From positions 53,542 to 100,328 of the forward strand of contig NW_019776159.1 in the NCBI RefSeq assembly GCF_001039355.2: a stretch of 46,787 bases of DNA, given 5' to 3'. The DNA is from Lingula anatina (lineage: Eukaryota > Brachiopoda > Lingulata > Lingulida > Lingulidae). Of the stretch, positions 35,912 to 46,787 are shown in pieces (position 1 is the first letter of the stretch; each line of letters opens with the position of its first letter). Below the pieces are notes generated by a model. That model did not search any database and was not told the DNA's origin. It saw only the letters and a program-made list of their open reading frames with translations. The position numbers and the translations under genes are program-made.

Positions 35912-36896
35912 ATGGCCACGGACACAAAAGACGCAAAATGGAGTAGGGGGGCAGTGGCGACAACGCCCAAGGATTCGACCCCACCTCCAGTCAAAACTAA
36001 AAGTGACCTTAAATCGGCCACCAGGGGAGACGCGACCAGCCCCGCCAACGCCCCCCAGGTGAAGGTGAAGGCGGAGAACGGTGCCACGCCGGCAAGTCAC
36101 TGCAAGGTAGAGGTGCCACAGCCTCGCCCCTCAGATCACGACAGTAAGGGCAACAAGGCGGTTCCAGCCAACGTTAAAGGCAAAGGCGGAGGCAGTTCCA
36201 ATCCCCAGGGTCCAGAGGGGGTGCAACCTTATCCCAGCGGTCACAACCCAGCGCTGTTACAGACGGAGGAAGTGGAAGGCTTTTTTAACAGCCTGAATTC
36301 TCCACACGCGACGGCCGTTGTTGGTGCCGAACCGACGCCAGTGGTGACCAGCTCCTTCTCCTCGAGCAACTTGGCCACTTTGACTAACTCCCCGATGACA
36401 GGGGTGCACCAATACAGCAACTCCCCACAGCCACACACCCCAACCAACGCGGCTATGCTGTCCAGCGGCTCTTATTCCGCAGGGTACTACGACGCCGGGG
36501 GACAGGGGGTGTACGCCTCGCGCGGACTGTACGTTCCCTCGCCTCGTGCGTACAGTCAGTACGCCTCCCCTCACGAAGCCAGCACCTGGCATCAGGGAGA
36601 AGGCTACAGCTCCCCGGGGAACGCCGGTGGAAGGTACCCGTATGGCCCACACATGGACCCCAACGCCAGATCATCCGCGGACATGGCCAAATATCCCGAG
36701 GCGACGTATAGTAGTGGCCCCACCGCTGCTCACCGCACGCCTGAGAACCTCTACACGTCTAAAATGGCCGGGTATCAGATCTATATGACTCCCCCCGACA
36801 TGTCGCCGTGGACGGCAGCTCTCAGTGGACCTTCCCAAGGGGCCGCCAATGGCGCCGAGTCGACCATGTTGGAGGACAGACGGGAAAGCGAGAGTG
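35912..36896 (+). CDS. Gene 2 exon 1: N-terminal activation region
   Basis: Encodes residues 1-328 plus one base. Residues 1-110 are rich in Lys, Ala, Pro and Gly and have no counterpart in gene 1; V-K-A-E at 52-55 fits the SUMO consensus psi-K-x-E. The rest is Ser/Pro/Tyr/Gly-rich and carries the three motifs shared with gene 1 in the same order. The exon starts after the acceptor TTCTTTTTTAG at 35871 and ends with donor GTGAGT at 36897. It is GC-rich against AT-rich flanks. Long ORFs on the opposite strand here (36241-36674) are shadows. Confidence 0.9.
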
Positions 36897-39800
36897 GTGA
36901 GTATTTCATTTTTTTCTTTTCTAATACGACAGCACTACCACCTTTGGCTTCTTTTTTGTGGACAATTCTAGCCTAAGAATACAATTTAGGACACAGAAAC
37001 ACCATATCGCTGGATGAAATTAATAGAAATGAATACATAATATGATGGCCTATTTTATCGATAGAAGGTTCTTGTGCTAGAACGATAGACTATAATAAAG
37101 ATAAGCGGTTTCTAAACTCGTTTTTAATTTAATTTAATTTTATGTTTGGTATGTACAGATAGGGCTCTTTTTCTTTGCATAAATTCATATTTGCTAACAT
37201 CCATGTTGACGATTTATGGCGTCGTATATATATCGAAACTAAATTTGGTTAAAATTTTATAAATAGATGGCCAGATAAACAAATAATAGATAAACTAATA
37301 ACACTTACAGGTTATTACACACATTTCAGACGTGATTGAAACTCAATATAAGGGAATGAACTTCTTGAAGAGACAGTCGATTAATTTTTTTTTTACTAAA
37401 ATTTGGACTCATAGTTTAATACAAAATTTATTAAGAAAATAACTTTACACAAAATAATGAGAGGCATTTTGTTAGAGTAAATCCAGTTTATAGTAGCTAT
37501 AAGCCTCGTGGCTGAATCGGGCGATAACTTTAGGCAGTTTTGGAAATGTGACTGCATTACGTCACCGTTACCACTCAAAACAATCGGTTTGCAGTGACAT
37601 AAATTCCAAAGAAAATATCGTTGACATTTGTGTTTATTTGCAGTTACAATATTTAGTAAATTTGACGAAATAAACAGGAATATATGTCAAGTATGTAGCG
37701 ATAACATGTTAAACAACAACAATTATTATTATTATTATTATTATTACCAAAATTAAATGACGACAATTATAATTTTGATAAATACTACATCGGGAAAATT
37801 GTTTTGATATAAAACTTACTTTTGGTCTTCACCAGTTGCATGATGAATGCTGAAATATAATATGACAAATTTAAAGAATTTGCATCAAACAAAATAACAC
37901 TTTTATCGGAGTTACTGTTTGAAACAATTCACATTATATCTAGGTGTTCAAAATCATGACATAGGCGCCAATTTAGAAAAGCCAAAACTGTTTACAAAAA
38001 GCTAAGAAAATATATGGGTCATTCATGCATCAATACAACGAATAAATACATTCATCTACATCCATATATGACATATCTCATACAATCTAAAACCTCGTGG
38101 CCTAGTTTCGTCTAAATGTTTACAAGATATCGGGATAATTAACTCTCCAGTAATATGCCATGGCGGCCAGTATCACCAATGACCTTAATCGCTACAGAGG
38201 GAGCAGATATCTCGTCTTAAGTACAGTTAATCATTGCTTAAGATTAGGAGAAAATCATTAAATTTTTGTGGGGCAGACCTTTTGGTGAAACGACCGGTGT
38301 TTTGATTTGCGAAAGATGTTTTTGAATAAGGAAATATTGACAAATGTATGCATTTGGATTGCAGGAAATTGAAGAGAACTTTTGTGTCTATTTGATTTGA
38401 ATTGAATAAAAAGAAAAATAAATGAAATTGCTCATTAAAAAATATGTATGTCATGATTGTAAAATGAATAAGTGGAGAATTTCTCTTGTTATGCATATAT
38501 ACATTATAAAAAATTACAGATAAAAACATTATTTTGAATTCGAAAGTAATCTATATTGTAATTTTTGTAATCAAAACTGTTGACAATGTGGTGATAAAAC
38601 TATTGGACAATTTAGAAAATCTATTTTATATATTAAATACATATTTAAATATAAAATCAACAGGCTTATTTCACAGTTCGAATTGAAACTTCGTATTTAA
38701 ATCAAATCAATGTGATTTTGTTATAAAATAAATGCAAACAAAAATATTTTCGAATATAAAAAGTGCTAAATAAAGTTAAATAAGAGTCATAGTCAGATTT
38801 TTAAATAGCATGACTGTCAATGATTTGATATAACCATATGGGTAAGTCATGGATAATTTTTTTTCTCTCAATGACTAAGTGGTTTTGAGGGACAAATATA
38901 CCTGGCAGTCCCATGGCTATCCTTAGTTGGCGCCAATTGCTGAAAAACGCAGCACTTGGGATTTTACGTAATAAGTTATTTAAGCGGTTAACGAAAAGGA
39001 TGAAATAAAATTGACAGAATAAAATGAAGTTGTGGAAAAAGATTTTGAAGAGAGTCAATGAAAGTTGTGCAGGGAATATTGTAATTGTCTTTAGTTTTTG
39101 GAACATTACATTAACTGTATAAACAAACATTGTGGTGAATGGAAAAATAGTGCTTTGAATATAAACCACGAGGTAAACAAAATCTCTGGTTTTGCATAAG
39201 GAAGCGAAATGGGGTTTTTACCTTCAGGAAGAAGGAACGAGGAAGACAAACTTCAATGTCATGAAAATGTTTATAAATCGCGGCTCCAAAAATTTAGATC
39301 TAAATATATGAAAATGCGTCATTTTGTGACGGGAAGTAAATGATAGAAAAATTTTACGTGGTGTCTCCGCCACTGGTGGTTCACTTTCTCCCCGGCCTGA
39401 CATGTAGTGTATGTTTGATTTAATTTATAGTATTTACAAAAGCAGTAAAAATAACGGATCAAACATTTACCTACATGGTGATGAAAAGAGTCACAGCCCC
39501 GTCTTAAACTACTGTCATGAAGTTATGATTATTGATGAATATAAAATATTTGTGTACCGGTCATTCTTTCATTTGAAAATATATTAATAAAAATAAATGT
39601 CCTAAAAGAGTAAAACTTAAGTGTTTAGAAAAAAAATTAGAACGCTGTTTCAAAGGTACCATTTAGAAAGCTTTGACTGTTACTTAATAAGAAAAAGGGT
39701 GCATCTTTAGTATAATCACAATACAAGTCATCACAATGCTCCAAAGAGCCGTGTCGGAAGCTTTGAACGCCAGTTAACAAGAAAATAACCAATAAAACAT

Positions 39801-42800
39801 GCAGCGCTATACCAGACTGCTCTCAAAGCTAGGCCCCCAACTCTTAAAACCCACACCAGAGACGCGAACAATGGCTTTAATTTCGCTCGGTTCCCAGGTT
39901 CATAAAATCCGTGGTAAATATTGACACAATTTGAACGCTATTCATCATTATCAGCTCGCGGCCCGCGCTATCATGGCCTTATCAGTGGGGAAGAGAGAGA
40001 GCCTTGTACGCAGCGGGGGACTAGGGGACCACGGGACGCTGAATGAGAGAGCGTCGAGGACTTAACGTCAATTAATCACCCGGGTGGACAATTGGTAGAT
40101 GTTGGGATGGGTAGGGGAGGTTAATCCCTTCGGTTTGTCCTTGGGGACGAGGTGATCGAAAGGGGGGGGGGGAGAGAAAATGGTGCATACCTTTTTATGT
40201 TGAATTATGCCGGTGTGGGTAAAGCTTTCTATAAGAACTCTAGATAGGATATTTTAAAATGAGACTTTTGTCTGCAAATTATTGTGACGGAAAATTATTA
40301 CGTGAGACAAATATTTGGCCAAACATGGTGACAGATAAAGGGAATTGTAGGGAAAAAGCAAATAAAAATTATTATTTAACGAAATTGGATATTGTGTGTA
40401 GTAACCTTAACATTGTTTAGTTGGATAGAAATATATTGATAACATTGTATAATGTACCCTTTATTAATCCGTAAATAAAAAAATTACGGAAGTTTTGGAA
40501 GAATGCCAGTCAAAAGGTTTTGAGTGGAAAAACATTTGAGAAAGAAAATTCTACACTATGAAGGAAATTCATTTTTATTATCAGTTCTGCAAACTTTACC
40601 CAATGTACTACAGGAATATTTGACCAAATATGTAATTCAAATATATGGAATTTAGTGACAACAAACGCTATTAAAAATAAACAAAAACAATAACTGTGAA
40701 CAAAATCCTTGTGGAAGTTAACGCAGAATTGTTAACTATAAACAATATTTTATTTTGCTTTCGTTGAAAAACGTAACAGTCAATTCAACACAGAATAATC
40801 ATATCACAAATGGAATCCGCATTTTGTCATTATCGGTTTGTTTTCAAAATATTCATAAGATTTCCCCGACCCCATGGTGTATATAGAGGACAGCAAAGGA
40901 ACTCTAACTGCGTGTAAGTATATGAATTCATAAGTTTCTCCCTATTGTCCAACCCCCCAAATATGGTCCTCTCCCCACCACCACCCTACCCACCCATATA
41001 CACTCCCTTTACTTGACATTTCTGATTTTATGAACATTTGTACCATCAAATATGTGAAAGCATACTATAGTATAATATTCCAAACTGCCAAATAACCTAC
41101 TCACCTTCCCCTATTTCTAATTAAGCCATTTTTGAAATATATTTAATGAGCTTTTATGATTTCGATTTGCCATGTATAACCATTCAATATCCGGGGACAA
41201 ATAATTATAAAAATGTATGTGAAAATATGTGACCTGAAATGTTTATGTATTTAAAAAAACCTGTTAGTGTGTCTCTCGAAACACAAAACAATGTACACAA
41301 TATTGTAAACCAAACGATGATATAAATTTAATAGAAACTACTTGTGCTATTAATGTTATTGAGGTAACACTTGATGTTCCTGTTTCGTTTATTGATCGTA
41401 TTGCATATAACGGGTCCCTGTTCCCACTTGTATGTATGTATTCATTACAGAAAGTAAACAGAATTATTCCATGTTATCTGAGTTTCAGTGTAAGACAACG
41501 AACTGTATCTCCTTAATTTATTTAACTGCTTTATCATTCATGCGACATTTTTAGTGTTGAAAGTACATATTAGTAATATTTATGGTAAAAATATGCACGT
41601 TCTTGGTCGATCTTGGTTAATGCTTATTTTCTGTAAGGAAATTTTGAATATCGTTTTCAATATCATTCATGTATTATCTGAAAGTTCTAACCAAGTGGAT
41701 ACCATGACAATGATACAACTTCGTTACAATTCACATGGGAATTAAGTCCATATTGGTGACCGTTTTCTTTAATGGGCAACGCTTACCATTACCAGTGTCT
41801 CTGCCCACAGAAATTTGAAACATGAAAGAGGACATTCAACTTTAGCACAGTGTCTTCCAGGGTTAATGCAAGAAAACATTATTTTTATTACTGAATTATA
41901 GTTCCGATGGTTTTATGACAAATGAGTGGATACTTCACCTTTTTTCCGGTCCTATAAAAAGGCTGTATTTAGAATCGTAACTACCGGGTTCTCTGTGCCT
42001 GGTACATTTAAGTGCAAAGAGGATACGTGTGATGAAACATAATAAGTAATACGTGATAAATCACAAAAAGGTAAAACTGTCGTTGGCATCCATTGAAACA
42101 CGTCGGCAGTGATGTTTCTACGGCTTAACTTTACATCTGCTTTGGTGTAATTCTTGTACTTTTTAGCGTGTTATTGTTTCAGTTTGGACGTCATTTCAAC
42201 ACGGTTTAGGACTGTTTTCGAGTGAGAACAGAACTACTTCAAAACGAAAGTTCTAAATCTTATGACCATTTAGCAGTTGATCGATTAAGTATTGAGGTCT
42301 AAAATATATGTTGTTTAAAAGCACTATAGGTTATATTTCAACCCTAGGACTATAAAAATGGAGAAAAAAGTAACTTTTCTCTACCCGCGAAGCTCTTCCA
42401 GACATACAACATCATGAAGTGTAAGGCAAATACTCTGCAACTTTCCTAAGTGCCAACTTGAAAAAGCAATAAAATACGAAAGCACTTAGGACGTGAAGGA
42501 AAAAGATGAAAAATGGCATATGTCAGGTTTTCCCACCAACAGCGTCAGTTTGTAGATGTTTTCTCGAAGAATGGCTGAAACTGGGGAAGTACAATGCAAT
42601 TTCCATTAAAGCTTTATGATATCCCAAACATAATATACCTTTTTTATTGCCTCTAGTTTTACAGCCTAAATCTCGAAAGGGTCACATTCATTAGGAAAGG
42701 TATAGTTTCATGAAAAAAGGTCTTTGGTTATTTATGAGTTTGATTGCAACATTAAAAACAAGCAATTGTCCTAAATATTTTCCATTTTTCCTTCAGTTTT

Positions 42801-45790
42801 CTGTATTTGTGAGATCCCTTGATATATGTACTGATTTGACTTTGTCTCTTTCCCGCTTCCGTTATGTACATATATGTTTATATTCTAAGTATGCCATCAA
42901 ACAAATACAATATAATTAAACAACTCACACAGTTCGGGAATAAGATTGTTTCAGCTGGCGTCCTAATTGATTGACATAACTGGAATTGTGGCATTTTGCA
43001 TAGTTTATGTACAACAGAATGAATAACGAGAACTCCCTAATTGTATTGCAATGTATTTTGCCACTAACGATGGCGGATGTACATTCAAGGTGGCGAAAGG
43101 GTAGGCAATGACAGTTTACTCTTGTCAAATTCCTCCTCCACAATGGGTAAGATATGTTGTACTTCCAGCACTGTGCTACAAAGTAGAACATTTGCTTATT
43201 TTAGAAAGTGGACAATCTGCCATTTTGGTTTTGAAAGAGCCCTGCCTCTTATGGCGTCTAAAGTTGAAAGTTATGGCAAAAAGGTACATGTCCGTACGCT
43301 TTGCATACAATATTGATAATTCAGCGTTCCCATTAAAACATGGCGCCCATTAAAAGTAGGTCGCGTGTAACAATCTTATGTTTGGACAATGATTGCACAC
43401 ACTTTATATTCAAGTTGTGAAAAAATACCATTGAGAATATCCAACATGACTGTGAACATTTTCTTCAACGTACTTAAACAAGAACTGCTAAATCAAATGT
43501 AATCAATAATGGAAGACAGATAGAAAAAAAACCTTCCGATTACAATGTTAGCATATATCGTAATGGCAGAAAACTTGTGTAGTGATTTTATCTTTATAAA
43601 TACTGTAGTTATGGCATAGCATAAAATAGTCCATTTTCCCGGGAATTTTTAAATAGAAGATATAACAGTAATGACATGTTAACAATTTTTTCGCTATGTT
43701 TTCGCCGTGTACTTTTATTACTGTTTTGGCAACATTAATAAGTTATGGTAAGAAAGCAAGATCCAAAACATTCTTTTTGATAAAAGTTACAAAGCAACGA
43801 CCCTTTTTTCCTCCTCTTCTAATAACCACCTCCCATATCCGTTCTTTCTCTTTCCATTTAATCCCAAAACGGCACCCTTTTCCCGAAACCCACACAGTGT
43901 TATTGCAGCAATTGCGATATGTTTGCTCTGTGTGTTTCAATTTCAACAGTTCCCCGTCCATGGATTCCAGGGTGTCAGTGCACACCATAGTCCCTGTGTC
44001 TCTAAACTGTCAACACACGCCGCTGTCGGTCAATATGAGAATTCCACAGCGACACGCACGTTGCGTTTGTACACGGGGTAACCCTCCCGCGTGTTTTGGC
44101 AGTTTTGAGCCTAAAGTATACATAAGCTTTATTGTACATAAACTTCGCCACATACCGTTGTTTTTGCAGCTGGTCCATTTAAATGGCCAGTTTGTGTGGA
44201 GATGCAAGACTTGATTGGTGGTAATTGGGTTTTGTAACCCATTTGGTGTTATTTGGTGGAAGGGTAGTCTAAATTAAACCAAGCTGTCGAAAATTTAATG
44301 TGGATGAATGTTGGATTACTCTGGACTGGTTTTAGTGACAGATGTTTCTTTTGCTCTTACGGAACATGTAACATAAGTATGTCTGTAAATTTGTAAAATT
44401 TCATGTGGTAACTCCAGCATTACTTGTGGCAGTTGAGTTAATAATATTAACAATGTTTTTTATTTAGGTTTTTAGAATAGGGATTTTTTTCTCTTTCTTT
44501 CGAAATATAAAATACCACTTGTCTCACCCCCTACCTTCATTTAATATCAGATTCATTTTCTCTTGTCAGTCTAGCGAAACCGCAAAAATAAAACTCTTTT
44601 CTTGTTCACATATACTCGAGTATGCTGGGGAATATATATATATGTAGGCCTACTTGTAGAACATGGGTAGACCATGAACCCATGGCTTGCATATTTATTC
44701 CGGCTTCTAATTCCAACTTTCATTTTGGGCTTTATTAAGCAATATCTCTGTGACTTTGCATATACGCAGGTAGCTATTTTTAGTCAAAAGAATTGTACAA
44801 TGTCTCTGTGAAAATAAAGTGAAACTGCAGCTGTTTTGAATCAATATGGGGAGGGGAGTGATTGCCCTATCACAACCATTGCGAAACAAGGATACCTGTC
44901 GCAACTAACACAACCAAACTTCCCGCGACGACAAATGTGCCAAAATGAATATGCAGACACATATTTAGACCAGATCTGGTTAAGTTCTACTTGACACCAC
45001 CAGGGGGTCATCGAATCATTTTGCTGGTGATATAAGACTTAAAACCAAGCACTTAGTACTAATCTACTAAATATCACCTGTTATAATAAAAAAAATCTTG
45101 CAAAATTGTCTGTAACGAAGCATGCTGTCATAGAACTTCAACTGCTGTCTGTTGATGTCACATGGAGGTTAAAATAATCTCGTAGACTGGAATCGAAACA
45201 GTTTATGAAAGAGTAAAAGCCCAGAGAGTGTGAAATATTTCCTCTGAAGTAGCTCCTTCGTTGACTTTATTCATGAATTTTTACTTTCGACCTTGTGTGC
45301 CAACCATTTAAAAAAAGAAAAGAAAAAAGCAAGGGAAGGGAGATTGCAACAGGTATCCTTCTTTACAGGAAGATGCCTTTCGTTTAATTCTGCTATAATC
45401 TTGTTATTAGAGGTAAAATCGCCGTTTATTCCAGACGAGTACGCCGAGTATTCCACTGAGCCCAGGGAGTGTGTGAACTGCGGTGCTATCCAGACCCCAT
45501 TATGGCGGCGTGACGGCACCGGACACTATCTTTGCAACGCCTGCGGACTCTACCACAAAATGAGAACGGTAAGATGGACGGAAGAATGTTATGTTTAAAA
45601 TGATTTTTAAGTGGGATTATTTTGGTATAATGCCTTTTGTAATTTAAACGTGACTTGTTGTGGTTGATTTAGCAGGGAGAAATAAAATATTATTTTTATG
45701 ACTAAAGTTTTAAATAATAGAGGTCGGATTTCAGAAGACCTTAGTTTAAGGGCCTTTTTTTGGCAGCACGTTGATGTACTATTTACTCTA

Positions 45791-45825
<35 letters not shown>

Positions 45826-46724
45826 CACGCACGCACGCACACACAAAAACGTATTAGTGTTCTTATTCCGGACAGGACATTTGCACTATTAGACTATATT
45901 GACTTAAGCCCCATTTACATAGGCAGTGCAACGACTTTTGCTGAATGCAATCAGCTTAACAGATCAACACGCCTCCTCCTGGCGTTTAAGAGAACACAAA
46001 AAAGCTGGTGATGATACGAGTATGTTAGAAACAAGAAGAGGCGTGTTATTCAGTTAAGCTGATTGCACTCAGCAAGAGTCCCCGCAGAGTTGGATCGAGC
46101 CATGTAGACCGATGGTGTATATGGGAATGGGGTCTTAGTCATTTCCTTTAACCAATGTCTCCACCAAGTCTGACTGGAGAAGTGAAAGTGTGCCTGGCTA
46201 AAACTCTTCTTTCGGACAAAATGCCACTTCACAGTTAGCTTTGCAGTCACTTCCTCCATCGGCTCCAATCTCCACGTGGGTTGAATATTCAAACTTTGTA
46301 CCCTTTAGGTAAATAACGGCCTCACTAGCCCGATGTTGAAGTCGTCCAGCCCCAGCCAGTTACACCCGCTGCCCAGTGGGTACCTAACTCCGACCACCCA
46401 GCCAGGCGGGGTGATGCCCAACAGCCTGCCCTCCACTGTGGACGACATGGGGCAGAACTCCCAGGCCTATAACAAGGTAATTGGTTCGATTTGGAATGAG
46501 AAGTCTCTATACACCGGACATATTGCGTCTCTGCTGTTGGGCTGCGTAGACAGCAGGAGCTGTCGTTTTGTTACAACTGTAGATCTCCGTACTGTGTTTT
46601 AACAATCAAAATTGATGATTAGACGGGTTTGGGATTTTAACTTCGATAGGCGTAGTATTTCGCACGTATCCTTGATCTTATTTTGCATATTTGTGAGGAT
46701 GTGTGCGCGCATGTGTCTGCATGC

Positions 46725-46787
<63 letters not shown>
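35912..46787 (+). CDS. Second GATA4/5/6-class transcription factor, gene 2 (3' end beyond the window)
   Basis: Partial gene, head to tail with gene 1. The visible model joins 35912-36896, 45435-45568 and 46309-46476, giving 429 aa before the right edge, with phases 1, 0 and 0 as in gene 1. The start ATG is in the first coding exon and has an in-frame TGA six bases upstream (35906-35908), so this start is well supported. One GATA finger is seen (Cys 341/344/362/365) with GLYHKM, the 4/5/6-class form. Shared N-terminal motifs show it is a paralogue of gene 1: [10 protein letters not shown] (119-128), YVPSPRA (207-213) and [10 protein letters not shown] (291-300). The C-finger, expected in any functional GATA factor, must lie beyond 46787. 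Introns are 8.5 kb and 740 nt. Confidence 0.85.
37722..37746. repeat. (ATT)n microsatellite
   Basis: Short ATT array in intron 1 of gene 2. Confidence 0.9.
39948..39985. promoter_or_regulatory. GATA-site cluster in intron 1 of gene 2
   Basis: TTATCAG at 39948-39954, CTATCA at 39968-39973 and CTTATCAG at 39978-39985, inside a GC-richer block at 39880-40130. Candidate enhancer responding to GATA factors. Confidence 0.35.
45435..45568 (+). CDS. Gene 2 exon 2: N-terminal GATA zinc finger, shortened
   Basis: Encodes residues 329-373. A split GAC joins it to exon 1 (acceptor TTATTCCAG). The finger is C-VN-C, 17 residues, C-NA-C, then GLYHKM. After Met the exon encodes only Arg-Thr before donor GTAAGA, whereas the gene 1 exon runs on for [14 protein letters not shown]. 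The basic tail is therefore not in this exon, and readthrough past the donor gives unrelated residues and a stop at 45596-45598. The finger core itself is intact. Confidence 0.9.
45792..45822. repeat. (CA)n microsatellite
   Basis: CA array in intron 2 of gene 2, followed by ACGC units. Confidence 0.95.
45935..46078. mobile_element. Foldback / MITE-like inverted repeat
   Basis: Two 44-nt arms (45935-45978 and 46035-46078) are reverse complements at 38 of 44 positions, sharing TGCAATCAGCTTAAC and AACACGCCTC, with a 56-nt spacer. The size, lack of ORF and intronic position fit a small non-autonomous DNA element or its remnant. Target-site duplications were not identified, so the true ends may lie further out. 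Confidence 0.5.
46309..46476 (+). CDS. Gene 2 exon 3: inter-finger segment
   Basis: Open in phase 0 for 56 codons between acceptor TTTGTACCCTTTAG and donor GTAATT, which continues the frame of exon 2. It encodes [11 protein letters not shown], then a Ser/Pro/Thr/Gly-rich stretch ending [17 protein letters not shown] lines up with NGMNRPLIK of gene 1 but has lost the arginines. GC content is clearly above the flanks. The exon is a prediction from frame, splice sites and composition; the donor GTAATT is weaker than the others. Confidence 0.65.
46726..46787. repeat. Compound (CT)n(GT)n microsatellite at the right edge
   Basis: CT array followed by a GT array that runs to the end of the window, in intron 3 of gene 2; the window may end here because of the repeat. 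Confidence 0.95.

Larger units (their letters stand above)
36897..45434 (+). other. Intron 1 of gene 2
   Basis: 8.5-kb intron, donor GTGAGT, acceptor TTATTCCAG. It contains (ATT)n at 37722-37746, a GC-richer block with three GATA sites at 39880-40130 and a poly(G) run near 40161-40171. ORFs at 43077-43353 and 43696-44214 are not recognisable as genes. Confidence 0.8.
45569..46308 (+). other. Intron 2 of gene 2
   Basis: 740-nt intron, donor GTAAGA, acceptor CCCTTTAG. It carries a (CA)n tract and a long imperfect inverted repeat (45935-46078). Confidence 0.7.

Noticed and set aside
35832-36062. Plus-strand ORF in another frame over the start of gene 2
   Set aside because: A shadow of gene 2 exon 1; the frame with EEVE-x-FFN and the GATA-type motifs is the real one.
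36257-36674. Antisense ORFs opposite gene 2 exon 1
   Set aside because: GC-rich codons of the real exon keep the opposite strand open; no domain found.
43696-44214. 172-codon ORF in intron 1 of gene 2
   Set aside because: Composition is unlike a known family, it lies inside an intron, and overlapping ORFs on the other strand cover the same bases.
46333-46602. ATG-initiated ORF over gene 2 exon 3 running into the intron
   Set aside because: It is the exon 3 frame read from an internal Met and past the donor at 46477; the spliced model explains the coding part.

Overview
The window looks like AT-rich DNA from a bilaterian invertebrate. I infer a marine animal, most likely spiralian (mollusc, annelid or brachiopod type), but the sequence does not settle this. 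Supporting signs are long introns, exons much richer in GC than their surroundings, many microsatellites, and GATA factors with protostome-style features. No bacterial genes, rRNA, tRNA, CRISPR array or intact transposon ORF was seen.

The only confidently recognised genes are two GATA4/5/6-class zinc-finger transcription factor genes, head to tail on the + strand. Gene 1 (coding 19809-29558) is complete. It has an N-terminal activation-domain exon, an N-finger exon, a C-finger exon, a basic-tail exon and a C-terminal exon, giving 474 aa. Gene 2 (coding 35912 to beyond the right edge) has its N-terminal exon, its N-finger exon and a following inter-finger exon. Its C-finger must lie beyond 46787. 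The paralogues share exon phases and three short N-terminal motifs: EEVE-x-FFN, YVP-xx-RA and YM-xx-PD-xx-PW.

The most interesting structure is in gene 1. Ninety-six bases after the N-finger exon lies a 92-nt open segment with an acceptor, a strong donor and the same 1-to-0 phase. It resembles an N-finger exon whose finger core has been removed. Exon 1 can join either exon in frame, but including both from the TAG acceptor shifts the frame, so this looks like a mutually exclusive pair producing two-finger and one-finger proteins. The arrangement resembles the one-finger and two-finger isoforms known for Drosophila serpent. In gene 2 the N-finger exon ends right after the finger, and the following exon carries a degraded, non-basic version of the usual basic tail.

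Layout: 1-19795 is upstream non-coding DNA with GATA-site clusters, perfect palindromes and candidate 5' non-coding exons near 2195 and 15955. 19796-29558 is gene 1, with a 5.75-kb first intron containing a GATA-site cluster at 24600-24810. 29559 to about 32470 is its probable 3' UTR. 32470-35870 is the intergenic region with candidate 5' non-coding exons of gene 2. 35872-46787 is gene 2, with an 8.5-kb first intron (GATA-site cluster at 39948-39985) and a foldback, MITE-like inverted repeat at 45935-46078. The WGATAR clusters around and inside the genes fit auto- or cross-regulation between GATA factors, but that is inference.
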